Below are positions 1 through 8,915 of a DNA stretch of 59,913 nt, piece by piece. The notes under the pieces were generated by a model. That model had not been told where the DNA came from, searched no databases, and was given only the letters and a program-made list of their open reading frames with translations. This stretch comes from Coprobacillus sp. CAG:826 (GTDB taxonomy: Bacteria > Bacillota_I > Bacilli_A > RFN20 > CAG-826). Location of the stretch: positions 18,329-78,241 of the forward strand of contig FR897038.1 of assembly GCA_000437235.1 (NCBI GenBank), written 5' to 3'. Position numbers and translations under genes: made by a program. The first letter of the stretch is position 1; each line of letters opens with the position of its first letter.

Positions 1-737
1 AACGCTCTTCCATCAAATTTATCATTTTCTGGTTTAATCCAAGGCCCTTTTAATGATTTAGCCATTACGTATCTTGTTGTATGATACCTAGAAAATTCGC
101 TAAACACATGATAATACCACTCACCGATTTTAAATAAATCCGGGCATTCATGAGCGTAATAAAGCTCAGGTTCATAGAATGTTTCGCTCATCTTCCAATG
201 CTTGTTATCCGAAGACACTAACATGGCTGTCGTGCCTCTTCTACGCGTTGGTCCATCTTCTTTTCTTGTGGAGAGCAACATATGAAATAATTGGTCTTCT
301 TCATCAAAGTAAACGTAAGGATCGCGCCAGTCTCTCATCTCATATCCTTCACAGGCCGTAAATGTATCTTCTGGAATTTTAATCCAATGTTCTAAATCTC
401 TACTTACGGCATGCATTACCGCTTGTAAATAATTGCCAGGATCCATAATGGTATTATGACCCGTATACCAAATGTGATATAAGCCATCTTGATCTTTGAT
501 TACGCTACCGGTAAACACATACATATCGTATTCTTCATGGGTGCCACGCTTTAGCATTTCGCCATGATCTTTAAAATGGACAAAGTCGGTAGTAGTAATT
601 TTGCACCAAGGAGTACCAATATTATTCGGGTCTCTTAAATCAAGAAGATAGAATATGTGGTAGACTCCATTTTCGTAAAAAGGGATACAGTCTGCGACTG
701 CGGTTGGGTCTTTTGTTTTGTAAAATAATTGTTTCAT
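1..737 (-). CDS. GH32/GH43-like glycoside hydrolase (3' end beyond window)
   Basis: The reading frame begins at an ATG at 737-735 and runs off the left edge, giving about 245 residues of an incomplete protein. The N-terminus (MKQLFYKTKDP, then DCIPFYENGVYHIFYLLD) carries the Asp-containing first strand of a five-bladed beta-propeller. Further on are a WRDP motif and an ECPD motif, the order expected of GH32-type enzymes (nucleophile Asp, RDP, EC). There is no signal peptide, so the enzyme probably acts in the cytoplasm on imported oligosaccharide. It starts one base after the stop of the upstream lipoprotein gene, with GGAG in front of the ATG, so it belongs to the ABC-transporter operon. GH32 rather than GH43 is my preference; the substrate cannot be read from the sequence. 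Confidence 0.75.
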   Translation of the reverse strand, partial: MKQLFYKTKDPTAVADCIPFYENGVYHIFYLLDLRDPNNIGTPWCKITTTDFVHFKDHGEMLKRGTHEEYDMYVFTGSVIKDQDGLYHIWYTGHNTIMDPGNYLQAVMHAVSRDLEHWIKIPEDTFTACEGYEMRDWRDPYVYFDEEDQLFHMLLSTRKEDGPTRRRGTTAMLVSSDNKHWKMSETFYEPELYYAHECPDLFKIGEWYYHVFSEFSRYHTTRYVMAKSLKGPWIKPENDKFDGRA

Positions 738-738
738 T

Positions 739-2307
739 TTATGCTCCTTCTTTTCCCCAGTTTAGAATGTTATACGCATCATCTTCTATTAGTGGGTTAT
801 TATTAACGTCAAATCCCATTCTTCTGAACATTAAGAATCTGCCATTACAACAAGCGTCTTTAGTAAAAATTGTTCCGGCTTCCATGTCTTGTTGAATTAC
901 GAATGTGACGTCTTTTCCTTGATAGGCTGTCATGTCAAAATTTATGAAGCGGTCATAGGTATTATCAAATTTTAGCCATCCATTCGTTAAATCAGTAACT
1001 ACTTTATTTTCATCAATCATCAACATTCTAAGAAGAGATGTATCATTTGCGTGTAAGTGGCTTCTAAAGACAAATTGCACTTTAGTTGCTTCTAAAGGAA
1101 CGTGAACTTTGTTATAAACCATAACATTTGCTCGATCGTCATCAGGACAATTATTATCATCCCAATAATCTTGTCCACATAGCCACATGGACCAGCCACC
1201 ATCTAAAGCGTGTGAATACCAAGTATCTTCGCTTTGAATGTTTTGCCACTTTGCAAAAGAGACTTTATCAAATTCCATATCTTGCCAATCTTTAACATAG
1301 GCTTCTAAATTATCTAAATAGGAAGATTTAAAATTTCTAAATAAGTATTCGGTTTCATTATCATTGATAGTTACCGTTGTCGTATTTGATATTTCCGGTT
1401 GTTCAACGGATGTAACTTTAATGGTCGCCACGCCAACTTTTTTGGGCAATAATTTTCCTGATTCGGTTTCAATATCACAAATATCAGGATTTAATGACTC
1501 ATAGGTAGCGTGTAAATATGAAGTTTTTTCAGGATAAAATTTTGGACACATTCGATAGGTTGGATCTTTTAAAGATAGGGTAATATCTTCATTTTTAAAG
1601 GATATCTCTTCCAATAAATATGGGACAATTTTCACTTTGAAACTATTTTTAATTGTATTATCTCTTGCGGAAATGACTTCCACTTTATAAATGTCTCCAA
1701 TATCTGCTTCTTCTTCTTTTAAATAGAAGTTTTCATCATCTTTAATCACAGAAATACCATTATCATTTCCTGGTTTTAAGGTTGTTACTGGTGAAATTGT
1801 AACATTATAATCTCTTACTGTAGCGTCTTCAGGCAGAACCTTAACATCATATTGCTGACGAGTGTTTTGCTTTAATTCAACTTGCTCACCCGGAATTCGA
1901 ATACTAGCTGGCATTATTTCTGTAACGCACGTAACAGGTAATGTCATTGAAAAGTTATCATTAACGACACTTATGATAATATTTCCAGTTGTAACTTCCC
2001 AGCCTTTTACTGTGGCTTTATTATTTCCTAGATCGGTTACTTGAATATCTGGATTATCACTTTTCCAAGAGACAGTTCGATTGGTAGCTTCTTTTGGTAA
2101 GACAGAAGCTTGAATTGTAATCGTTTCATCCCGAATGATTTTAAATTCTTTTCCTTCTTGATACCCTGAAGCTTTTAATGAGATCTTAGTAGGTGCTACA
2201 TATTTTGTTTCAGTAGATGTAGGGTTAGTTGGAGTAGATGAACATCCAGAAATCAACCCTGAGACAAAGATGAAAATGGCTGCAAGAATTAAATTTTTTC
2301 TTTTCAT
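739..2307 (-). CDS. Lipoprotein with bacterial Ig-like (Big2) domains
   Basis: A 522-residue surface lipoprotein. The N-terminus is a lysine-rich signal peptide ending in a lipobox (LISGC, Cys about residue 22), followed by a Thr/Pro/Ser linker. Two or three Big2-like beta-sandwich repeats follow: one near residues 40-125 containing VSWKSDNPDI, and one near 235-320 containing ATYESLNPDI with the typical VGVATIKVTS end. The C-terminal 190 residues are rich in Trp and aromatic residues (WYSHALDGGWSMWLCGQDYW) and look like a carbohydrate-binding or jelly-roll module, though I cannot assign a family. It lies between the pectate-lyase-fold lipoprotein and the GH32-like enzyme in one operon, which suggests a cell-surface glycan-capturing role. 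That function is inference; the lipoprotein and Big2 calls are well supported. Confidence 0.8.
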   Translation of the reverse strand: MKRKNLILAAIFIFVSGLISGCSSTPTNPTSTETKYVAPTKISLKASGYQEGKEFKIIRDETITIQASVLPKEATNRTVSWKSDNPDIQVTDLGNNKATVKGWEVTTGNIIISVVNDNFSMTLPVTCVTEIMPASIRIPGEQVELKQNTRQQYDVKVLPEDATVRDYNVTISPVTTLKPGNDNGISVIKDDENFYLKEEEADIGDIYKVEVISARDNTIKNSFKVKIVPYLLEEISFKNEDITLSLKDPTYRMCPKFYPEKTSYLHATYESLNPDICDIETESGKLLPKKVGVATIKVTSVEQPEISNTTTVTINDNETEYLFRNFKSSYLDNLEAYVKDWQDMEFDKVSFAKWQNIQSEDTWYSHALDGGWSMWLCGQDYWDDNNCPDDDRANVMVYNKVHVPLEATKVQFVFRSHLHANDTSLLRMLMIDENKVVTDLTNGWLKFDNTYDRFINFDMTAYQGKDVTFVIQQDMEAGTIFTKDACCNGRFLMFRRMGFDVNNNPLIEDDAYNILNWGKEGA

Positions 2308-2325
2308 TTTTTTTACCTCCTTTCT

Positions 2326-4770
2326 TTAATTTTTAGAATAATCGACATATGAATAGTCAATTTTCGCTTTCCAAATTTTTTCTAAATTAAATGGAGAGTC
2401 ACCGGATAATTCTGTTAGAGAAACTTTTTCATTATTAACAATATTTCCTTTAAATCTTCCTGCATTTGCTTGAAGAAGTAAGATAATATTGTAGATAGTA
2501 ATATTTGAATCGCCTTGGGATTTAATAAAAACTTGTTCATGATCAGTAGAGCAATTATCCCTTAACATGTTAAATACAATGGCTTTCGTATTATTTAAGT
2601 CAAACATAGCGCCTTGTAATACAGGCTGTGAATCAAATCCTATATTATAAAATTCGATTTCTGAATCTGTTGCTTGGATAAATGTTCTTGTACCAAACGT
2701 AAATACATGATTGATGTTTAAATCGGAACAATCGTCTGCCTTGATTAATGTTGTTCTTCCTCTAGTTAAATCATATATGTAATTTTGTAAAACCGATTGC
2801 CGATAACTTATATTGCCCCAGGTATCATAATCGCTAATCTTATCTGAGCCAGGCTTTAAGGTGCTTGCACCATTAGATAAACAACCACTGAGTAGACCAT
2901 GATCACCAGATAGAGAGTAGCCGATATTAAAGAAGCATCCGAGAACCTTTTTAATAATAAAGTTATTGCCAATCATTTCTACGCCATTATAGGCCCCAGG
3001 AATATAGATGTTGGTTGCATAGTTATTTGCGCCTTTTCCGCGGATAGCAAAGGGAAGTGTCGGAATAGTGGTAATGGTATATTTCTTTTCATAAAGATTT
3101 AGTTCAGGGAAACCGATTCTTAGACCAGAAACACCACTACTATAACCTTCTAAGGTAATAACGGCTTGGGCTTTTTCACTATTTTCAATTCCTAATGAAT
3201 GATGAACTAATAAGAAGGTTCCACGTGAATTACCAGCTTGACATTGGCCTAAAGCGTTCGCACATCCTCTTAATTGAGTGTTGGCATAGACGGTTAATGG
3301 CTTCTCCAAACGATAATAACCAGCGCGCAAGTAGACAATACCGCCACCATTTTGATGAGCATCATCTAAGGCTTTTTGAATAGCGTCACTGGTGTCTTTT
3401 ATGCCAGTAATATCTGCGTTATATAAGCGATAAACATCATATAATTTTAAGACGGGTAAAATGTAATCTCCATTATCCCATTTTTTAATTTTGTTTTCTT
3501 CTCTTTTTTCATTATTGTAGAAGATATTGACGCCAGCAGTTTTACCAATGATGTCAGATTTAGAAATTTTTAAGCATCCATAATTGTAGGGGGAAGAGGA
3601 CATAATCGCGTACTTGCTTCCCTCAATCTGGGATTGGCAGAAGTCGATCCCCATGTTTTCATAGAGCTTTGTAACATAAATACCATATTGTGCATTTTTG
3701 ATGACAAGATTATAAAATTGCCCAATAAAAGCCATATGATAACTGGTTGATCTTGTACCATCAATAAAATATAAACCGGTATGATAGTTATCAATTGTGA
3801 CATTCGTAATCTCTTGCCATTCAAGGTCTCCTAAAACCATACCTACTGAGTTTTTTGTTAGGAAATCAATAATATTTTGAATATGAGGTGCATTGTATTT
3901 ATGAGAGGCATTTGCCCAATATTTAGGTGAAAAAGTAATATTGTCAAATGTACCTACTTCAGAACTATTGGTTAAATATGCACCCACCCGTAAACATGTA
4001 CCTTTGATATTTGATAAATGCAACTGTTCGTGAGTAATAGACCCATTGGTTATAGAAGCACAAATCCCTTTATATGAGTTTAAGAATGTAATATCTTGTA
4101 ATGTATAGGCAGTGCAACTATCAAGAGTTAAACCACCAGGGATTTCAATCGTGTAGGCGTAGGGGGCAATGATATCTAAATATTGGTCGGGATAGAAAAA
4201 AGTTAAACCGATTAATGCCGTACTTCCCATCATTCTAAAGATATTATTTTTTGCTCCAACATCTTCATTAGTGGAACGCACACAGCAATGAATCACGGTT
4301 CCATAATCTCCATTTGCAGCTTCTGGTTCAACATAGTCACCGCGAATATTGATATAGGGTTTAACTTCAATACGTGAAGTAATTTTGTAATTTCCACGAG
4401 GAAGGTAAATGGTTCCACCTCCACGTTCATATAAAGCGTCGATTGTATTTTGTAAGATGGTGTCTATCTCGTAATAGCCAGTATTATCGATAGCAAAACC
4501 ATGCTCAGAATCTAAAATTACATCGGCAATAAAAACATCTTTCGTTGGATATTTTGGATTGTTAATGATTTCTGGAACTGCGTCATTTACTAATCTTGAA
4601 ACTACTTCCATACTTTCGTCCTCCTTATTAATGCTTGATGGTATGATGATTGAACTAGGTTCATCACTAGAAATTGGTGTAATGGTAGAATTGTTAGATG
4701 GATGAATTCCACTAGAGCAACTCGCAAATAAAAGAATAAAGGGAAGAAGTAGTTTATTTAGTCTTTTCAT
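2326..4770 (-). CDS. Pectate-lyase-superfamily (right-handed beta-helix) lipoprotein
   Basis: An 814-residue lipoprotein whose signal peptide ends at FASC (Cys about residue 18). It contains two copies of the Pectate_lyase_3 fold. Each begins with the hallmark segment 'n-A-(I/L)-ALDxAxxxGGGtVYLPxGxYxI': copy one near residues 85-130 (ERGGGTIYLPRGNYKI) and copy two near 455-500 (NGGGIVYLRAGYYRLEKPL). Asn-rich beta-helix rungs follow each. Such tandem folds occur in polysaccharide lyases, GH28/GH55-like hydrolases and phage depolymerases. Extracellular attachment and the neighbouring importer suggest it trims a polysaccharide outside the cell and hands products to the transporter. Which bond it cuts cannot be told; the catalytic residues are not obvious by eye. 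Confidence 0.8.
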   Translation of the reverse strand: MKRLNKLLLPFILLFASCSSGIHPSNNSTITPISSDEPSSIIIPSSINKEDESMEVVSRLVNDAVPEIINNPKYPTKDVFIADVILDSEHGFAIDNTGYYEIDTILQNTIDALYERGGGTIYLPRGNYKITSRIEVKPYINIRGDYVEPEAANGDYGTVIHCCVRSTNEDVGAKNNIFRMMGSTALIGLTFFYPDQYLDIIAPYAYTIEIPGGLTLDSCTAYTLQDITFLNSYKGICASITNGSITHEQLHLSNIKGTCLRVGAYLTNSSEVGTFDNITFSPKYWANASHKYNAPHIQNIIDFLTKNSVGMVLGDLEWQEITNVTIDNYHTGLYFIDGTRSTSYHMAFIGQFYNLVIKNAQYGIYVTKLYENMGIDFCQSQIEGSKYAIMSSSPYNYGCLKISKSDIIGKTAGVNIFYNNEKREENKIKKWDNGDYILPVLKLYDVYRLYNADITGIKDTSDAIQKALDDAHQNGGGIVYLRAGYYRLEKPLTVYANTQLRGCANALGQCQAGNSRGTFLLVHHSLGIENSEKAQAVITLEGYSSGVSGLRIGFPELNLYEKKYTITTIPTLPFAIRGKGANNYATNIYIPGAYNGVEMIGNNFIIKKVLGCFFNIGYSLSGDHGLLSGCLSNGASTLKPGSDKISDYDTWGNISYRQSVLQNYIYDLTRGRTTLIKADDCSDLNINHVFTFGTRTFIQATDSEIEFYNIGFDSQPVLQGAMFDLNNTKAIVFNMLRDNCSTDHEQVFIKSQGDSNITIYNIILLLQANAGRFKGNIVNNEKVSLTELSGDSPFNLEKIWKAKIDYSYVDYSKN

Positions 4771-4969
4771 CTTGCTTTTCCTCCTCTTGCTTTTTTTTGG
4801 CGCGTTTATGCATAATTAGAAAACCTGAAATTGCAATTATCACAGATATACCTAAACAAAGAAGTGATAAATAGAATCCCTCACTACCTAACGGAGTGAT
4901 ACATAAAGAAATAACACTGATAACTGCTATTACCATAGCGAATTTTGTACATGCTCCTAGTGGTTCCAT
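4754..4969 (-). CDS. Small two-helix membrane protein
   Basis: About 71 residues starting MEPLGAC. I chose the ATG at 4969 because GAGGT sits eight bases upstream; an in-frame ATG 27 bases earlier lacks a ribosome site. The coding start overlaps the stop of the upstream ATPase gene by 13 bases, and its end overlaps the start of the pectate-lyase lipoprotein by 17 bases, so translation is coupled on both sides. It has two hydrophobic helices (about residues 8-26 and 31-52) followed by a highly charged Lys/Glu tail. I do not recognise a family. Its position directly after the ATPases suggests an accessory membrane piece of the importer, but this is inference. Confidence 0.55.
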   Translation of the reverse strand: MEPLGACTKFAMVIAVISVISLCITPLGSEGFYLSLLCLGISVIIAISGFLIMHKRAKKKQEEEKQDEKTK

Positions 4970-5958
4970 TTTGGTACCTCGTCTAATCGGCAACATTTAA
5001 CTCTTCGTGTTCCGACCATTTCATAATCGATTTTTTCTTTACATTTTTCACATGCATAAGGGCAACGATCATAGAAAACACAGCCTTCTGGTCGATTTTC
5101 TAAAGATCCTAAATCCATTGATTTGATAGGAATTTTGCGTGCCTTTTTTGCTATTTTAGGATCAGGAGTAGGAACTGCAGCAATTAATGCTTGGGTATAG
5201 GGATGACGAGGATCTTGCAAGACTTCATCAATCTTTCCTTCCTCCACGATTTCACCTAAATACATAACAACAATTCTTCCACATTGAGCAATATATCTTG
5301 CTGTAGCTAAATCATGGGTGATATATACAAATGAAATCCCATCATTTTTATTAAAATCGGACATCAAATTTAAAATGGATAAGCGCATTGAAACATCAAT
5401 CATGGAAACAGGTTCGTCCGCAACAATAAGAGAGGGTTCAATAGAAATGGCTCGCGCCATTAAAATTCTCTGTCTTTGCCCGCCGCTACACATATGGGGA
5501 TATTTTGATAAGAATTGCTCAGGTGGATTTAGACCGACCCGCATGAGTAATCCTTTCATCTTCATTTCACATTCTTCAGAAGATATACCTTTAAAATGGT
5601 GTTTAATCGGAGCGCTTAAAGATTTAGCAATAGTCCTAACTGGATTCAGGGCAGCATAACTGTCTTGTTGGATGAATTGAACCTTTTCTCTTGCTTTGAA
5701 AAAATTATTAATATCGAATTTATAAATGTTTTTTCCATCGATTAATACTTCACCTTTGGTTGGTTTTAATATACCAGTAATAATCTTTCCTATCGTGGTT
5801 TTTCCGCATCCAGATTCACCGACGATTGCAACAATTTCTCCTTCATAAATATCGAGATTAATATCTCGTAAAACATGTATTTTCTTTTCTTTTTGTAAAA
5901 ATTTTCCTTTTTTATCGAAGGACATATTTAAATCTCTAAGTTCGATGACCTTTTTCAT
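4957..5958 (-). CDS. ABC importer ATPase, OppF/DppF type
   Basis: A 333-residue nucleotide-binding subunit of a peptide/nickel/opine-class importer. Walker A is GESGCGKTT (about residue 48), the signature is CSGGQRQR, and Walker B is LIVADEP. The second acidic position is VSMID in place of the usual TSALD, as often seen in the F subunit. The C-terminus has the oligopeptide-transporter extension with a cysteine cluster (GCVFYDRCPYACEKC), as in other Opp/Dpp ATPases. It overlaps the OppD-type gene by four bases, so the two ATPases are probably made in equal amounts as a heterodimer. Family membership is certain; the substrate is not, and operon context points to oligosaccharides more than peptides. 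Confidence 0.9.
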   Translation of the reverse strand: MKKVIELRDLNMSFDKKGKFLQKEKKIHVLRDINLDIYEGEIVAIVGESGCGKTTIGKIITGILKPTKGEVLIDGKNIYKFDINNFFKAREKVQFIQQDSYAALNPVRTIAKSLSAPIKHHFKGISSEECEMKMKGLLMRVGLNPPEQFLSKYPHMCSGGQRQRILMARAISIEPSLIVADEPVSMIDVSMRLSILNLMSDFNKNDGISFVYITHDLATARYIAQCGRIVVMYLGEIVEEGKIDEVLQDPRHPYTQALIAAVPTPDPKIAKKARKIPIKSMDLGSLENRPEGCVFYDRCPYACEKCKEKIDYEMVGTRRVKCCRLDEVPKWNH

Positions 5959-6971
5959 TGATTGTCCTCCTTTTTATCATAAAGATGGCATTTTACTAAG
6001 GAACCATTAACGTTATAATCACGTGGTTCTTCTTCCTCGCATCTTTTGAAGCACCTCGTGCAACGAGGGTGAAATCGACATCCGTTAGGCATATTTAAAA
6101 GATCGGGTGGATTTCCACCAATAGGTTTTAAAGAATCAAGATTTCCTACCAAGCTAGGTGTGGAATCAATTAACCCTTTTGTATAAGGGTGGTAGCGGTG
6201 CTCAAAAACGTCTTCAACCGTACCATACTCCATTAACTTTCCGCCATACATAACGCCCATATAATCGGCATATTTACTTACAATTGCGATATCATGGGTG
6301 AGTAGAAGCATGGCAATACCCATTTCTCGATTAATTTTCTTTAAGATAGAAAAGATAAAATCTTGCGTAATTACGTCTAAAGCCGTAGTAGGCTCATCTA
6401 AAATAATTAAATCGGGATCACAAAGAAGAGAAAAGGCAATCATGACTCTTTGTTTCATTCCGCCACTTAATTCATGCGGATAAGCCTCTAAAACTCGATT
6501 GGGATCTAAGTTTACAATTTCAAGAAGCTTGACCATTTTTTCTCGCGCCATTGCTTTAGTTAATTTAATTCTTTTTTCTTTTGGTAAATATTCATTATGA
6601 ACATATAAAGTTTCATAGAATTGATCATAAATTTTAATCACAGGATTCAAAGCACTTTGAGCACCTTGGAAAACCATTGAAACTTTATCCCATCGGAATG
6701 CATTTAATTCTCTTTCATTTAAAGAGGTAACGTCGATATCTTTATCTTTATCATGGAAGATCACTTGTCCTGATACCACTCGGCCAGGTTCACTAATACA
6801 CGCTAATAAAGAGCTGGCAACCGTCGTTTTTCCACTTCCTGATTCGCCAACCAATGCAGTAATGGCGCCTTTTTCTAAACCTAAAGAAAAGTCATTGACT
6901 GCACATAGCGAGTATTTTCTTAACTCGTAATTGATAACAACATTTTTGAATTCTACAATATAGTTTGCCAT
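5955..6971 (-). CDS. ABC importer ATPase, OppD/DppD type
   Basis: A 338-residue ATPase that pairs with the OppF-type subunit. Walker A is GESGSGKTT (about residue 41), the Q-loop region is VFQGAQSALNP, the signature is LSGGMKQR, and Walker B plus D-loop is LIILDEPTTALD; the switch His is in LLTHD. The C-terminal extension contains a four-Cys cluster (GCRFHPRCTRCFKRC) typical of the family. It begins one base after the stop of the permease gene upstream and overlaps the next ATPase gene by four bases. Acts at the inner face of the membrane to power import. Confidence 0.92.
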   Translation of the reverse strand: MANYIVEFKNVVINYELRKYSLCAVNDFSLGLEKGAITALVGESGSGKTTVASSLLACISEPGRVVSGQVIFHDKDKDIDVTSLNERELNAFRWDKVSMVFQGAQSALNPVIKIYDQFYETLYVHNEYLPKEKRIKLTKAMAREKMVKLLEIVNLDPNRVLEAYPHELSGGMKQRVMIAFSLLCDPDLIILDEPTTALDVITQDFIFSILKKINREMGIAMLLLTHDIAIVSKYADYMGVMYGGKLMEYGTVEDVFEHRYHPYTKGLIDSTPSLVGNLDSLKPIGGNPPDLLNMPNGCRFHPRCTRCFKRCEEEEPRDYNVNGSLVKCHLYDKKEDNQ

Positions 6972-6972
6972 A

Positions 6973-7869
6973 TTATAACTTCCTCAATCTTGGATTTAGA
7001 ACTTGGTCTAAACCATTAGATAATAAAACTGCACCAGCTTGATATAAGGTAATAAAAATAACGGGTGCTAGCCAAACCATTACAGCACGTGGATTAATAA
7101 TGGCCCCTTGACCAATTGAAAGCATGACACCCCAGTTGGTTTGGTCATATGCCGCGACGCCAAGAATCATAATACCAACGGATGCTGTAATCGCATTTCT
7201 CATGACTAAGACAAAATTAACAACAATATAAGATGCAATATTGGGTAATAATTCAGAGAACAATACGTGCGCTTTTGAAAGATTCATCACTTTACATATC
7301 GTAATAAAATCTCTTTCTTTTAAGGAAACAATTTGCGCTCTTATGGCACGTGCTAACCCAGCCCATGACCATATGGACAATATGATTGAAAAAACAAATT
7401 CGTTTGTAATGGTTAAAATTTGCGCTAATGCGAGCATGATAGGGAAGGAGGGGACAGTTAAAAATAAGTTTGCGATAAACATTATCGCTTTATCAACCAC
7501 CCCGCCAGCTAATCCACTAATGAGCCCAAGAACAACACCAAGCGCAATAGTAATCATTGCCGTAAAGACACTAATTAATAAGATGGATTTACTTCCAGCA
7601 ATTAATTTTCTAAATAAATCTCTTCCCATTGCGTCACAACCTAGAGGATGTTCCCATGTTGGCATTAAATATCTTAATTCTGGGTGAGGTGTGCTATCAA
7701 AGGGGAGAACCCTAGTTAAAACTAAAGCCATAAAAATAAAGAACAGCATAATTGCGCCACCCACAACAGCACGAGGATTGCTCATAAATACTTTGACAAA
7801 TCCTACAAATCGTAGCCACATTTCATGAATGAGTCTTTTTTTTCTAGGGACAATAACTTCATCTTCCAT
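6973..7869 (-). CDS. ABC importer permease, OppC/DppC type
   Basis: A 298-residue inner-membrane permease with a short cytoplasmic N-terminus (residues 1-20), a first helix near 35-55, the OppC_N-like segment followed by HPLGCDAMGRDLFRKL (the 'H-x-LGTDxxGRDxxSR' motif of this subunit), and five further helices. The EAA-loop region that contacts the ATPases is around the SLKERDFITICKVMNLSKAHVLFSELLPN segment, read as R-D-(Y/F)-(V/I)-x-A/C-..., with the conserved LLPN ending. Its start codon shares one base with the stop of the OppB-type gene. Together the two permeases form the translocation pore. Confidence 0.9.
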   Translation of the reverse strand: MEDEVIVPRKKRLIHEMWLRFVGFVKVFMSNPRAVVGGAIMLFFIFMALVLTRVLPFDSTPHPELRYLMPTWEHPLGCDAMGRDLFRKLIAGSKSILLISVFTAMITIALGVVLGLISGLAGGVVDKAIMFIANLFLTVPSFPIMLALAQILTITNEFVFSIILSIWSWAGLARAIRAQIVSLKERDFITICKVMNLSKAHVLFSELLPNIASYIVVNFVLVMRNAITASVGIMILGVAAYDQTNWGVMLSIGQGAIINPRAVMVWLAPVIFITLYQAGAVLLSNGLDQVLNPRLRKL

Positions 7870-8900
7870 TATGCATCCCTCCTAATTCGTGGATCGATTA
7901 AAGAATAAATACTATCTGCAATTAAATTTGCAAAGATAATAATAGAACTTGTAAAGAATAGAATGCCAACAATTACAAAGTAATCACGGCAACCGATATA
8001 ATAGGATAATTGAAGACCTAAGCCTGGGAAATTAAACATGCTTTCAATTAAAGTTGATCCACCAAATAATGTTGCAAAACTAATGGCAATTGATGTAACA
8101 AGTGGTAAAATAGCGTTTCTTCTTAAATATTTTTTATCAATTGTTTTTTTAGGAATTCCGCGTGCTTTAGCAGCATTCACATAATCTTCTCCTAATACAG
8201 AAACGCAACTTCCTCTCATCGTTAAAGCCCAACCGGATATTTGGACGATGACCATAGAAACAACAGGTAAAACAGAGTGCCATAATAAATCAATAAAAGG
8301 AGGAAGCCCATTTGTGATATCACGGGCCCCACTTAAGGGGAACCATTTTAATTTTGTTGCAAAAACATAAAGTAAAAGGATAGCCCAAATATAGTCGGGA
8401 ATAGATGATGAAATTAGAATAAATGATGTATTAGCGATTTCTTTGGCTTTTGATTTATTAGATGCCATAGAACTTCCCATTTTTATACCAATAATAAAGG
8501 AAATAATTAATGCTAAGGTGGAAATAAATAATGTATAAGGCAAGAATTGCGCAATAACACTATTTGCAGATACGTTTAAAAATCGAATGGATGTTCCTAG
8601 ATTTCCTCGTAATAAATTGTTTAAATAGTTGAGCAGTTTTATAAAGACACTTTCATTAGGATCATATCCTAGAATAGAAATTGCTAAGGCATGGGCTTCT
8701 TCTAGAGAAATGTTTCTTTCTGATGCTAATTTCATCGCATATTCATCAATTGAATCATTAGGAATTAAATTCAAAACAAAGAAAGTGAGAACAACAGCAA
8801 AAAGTAATGAAACTATAGCAAAGCCGATTCTTTTCCATATAAAACGGTATTTATAAAGTAAGTACCCGACATTCTTAAAAAACTTTTTTATTTTTTCCAT
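7869..8900 (-). CDS. ABC importer permease, OppB/DppB type
   Basis: A 343-residue permease with six predicted helices: one near residues 23-46, then a long extracytoplasmic loop, then five between about 115 and 335. The cytoplasmic EAA loop reads GEDYVNAAKARGIPKKTI, matching the DPP permease consensus (D-Y-x-x-x-A-x-A-x-G). The C-terminus (DSIYSLIDPRIR) is the usual family ending. It lies 15 bases downstream of the binding-protein gene. The rather long first loop (about residues 47-115) is normal for OppB proteins. Confidence 0.92.
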   Translation of the reverse strand: MEKIKKFFKNVGYLLYKYRFIWKRIGFAIVSLLFAVVLTFFVLNLIPNDSIDEYAMKLASERNISLEEAHALAISILGYDPNESVFIKLLNYLNNLLRGNLGTSIRFLNVSANSVIAQFLPYTLFISTLALIISFIIGIKMGSSMASNKSKAKEIANTSFILISSSIPDYIWAILLLYVFATKLKWFPLSGARDITNGLPPFIDLLWHSVLPVVSMVIVQISGWALTMRGSCVSVLGEDYVNAAKARGIPKKTIDKKYLRRNAILPLVTSIAISFATLFGGSTLIESMFNFPGLGLQLSYYIGCRDYFVIVGILFFTSSIIIFANLIADSIYSLIDPRIRRDA

Positions 8901-8915
8901 AATTTAAAACCATAA

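Noticed and set aside
3570..3824. 84-codon minus-strand frame inside the pectate-lyase-fold gene
   Set aside because: Lies wholly within a well-supported gene in another frame and has no family features.
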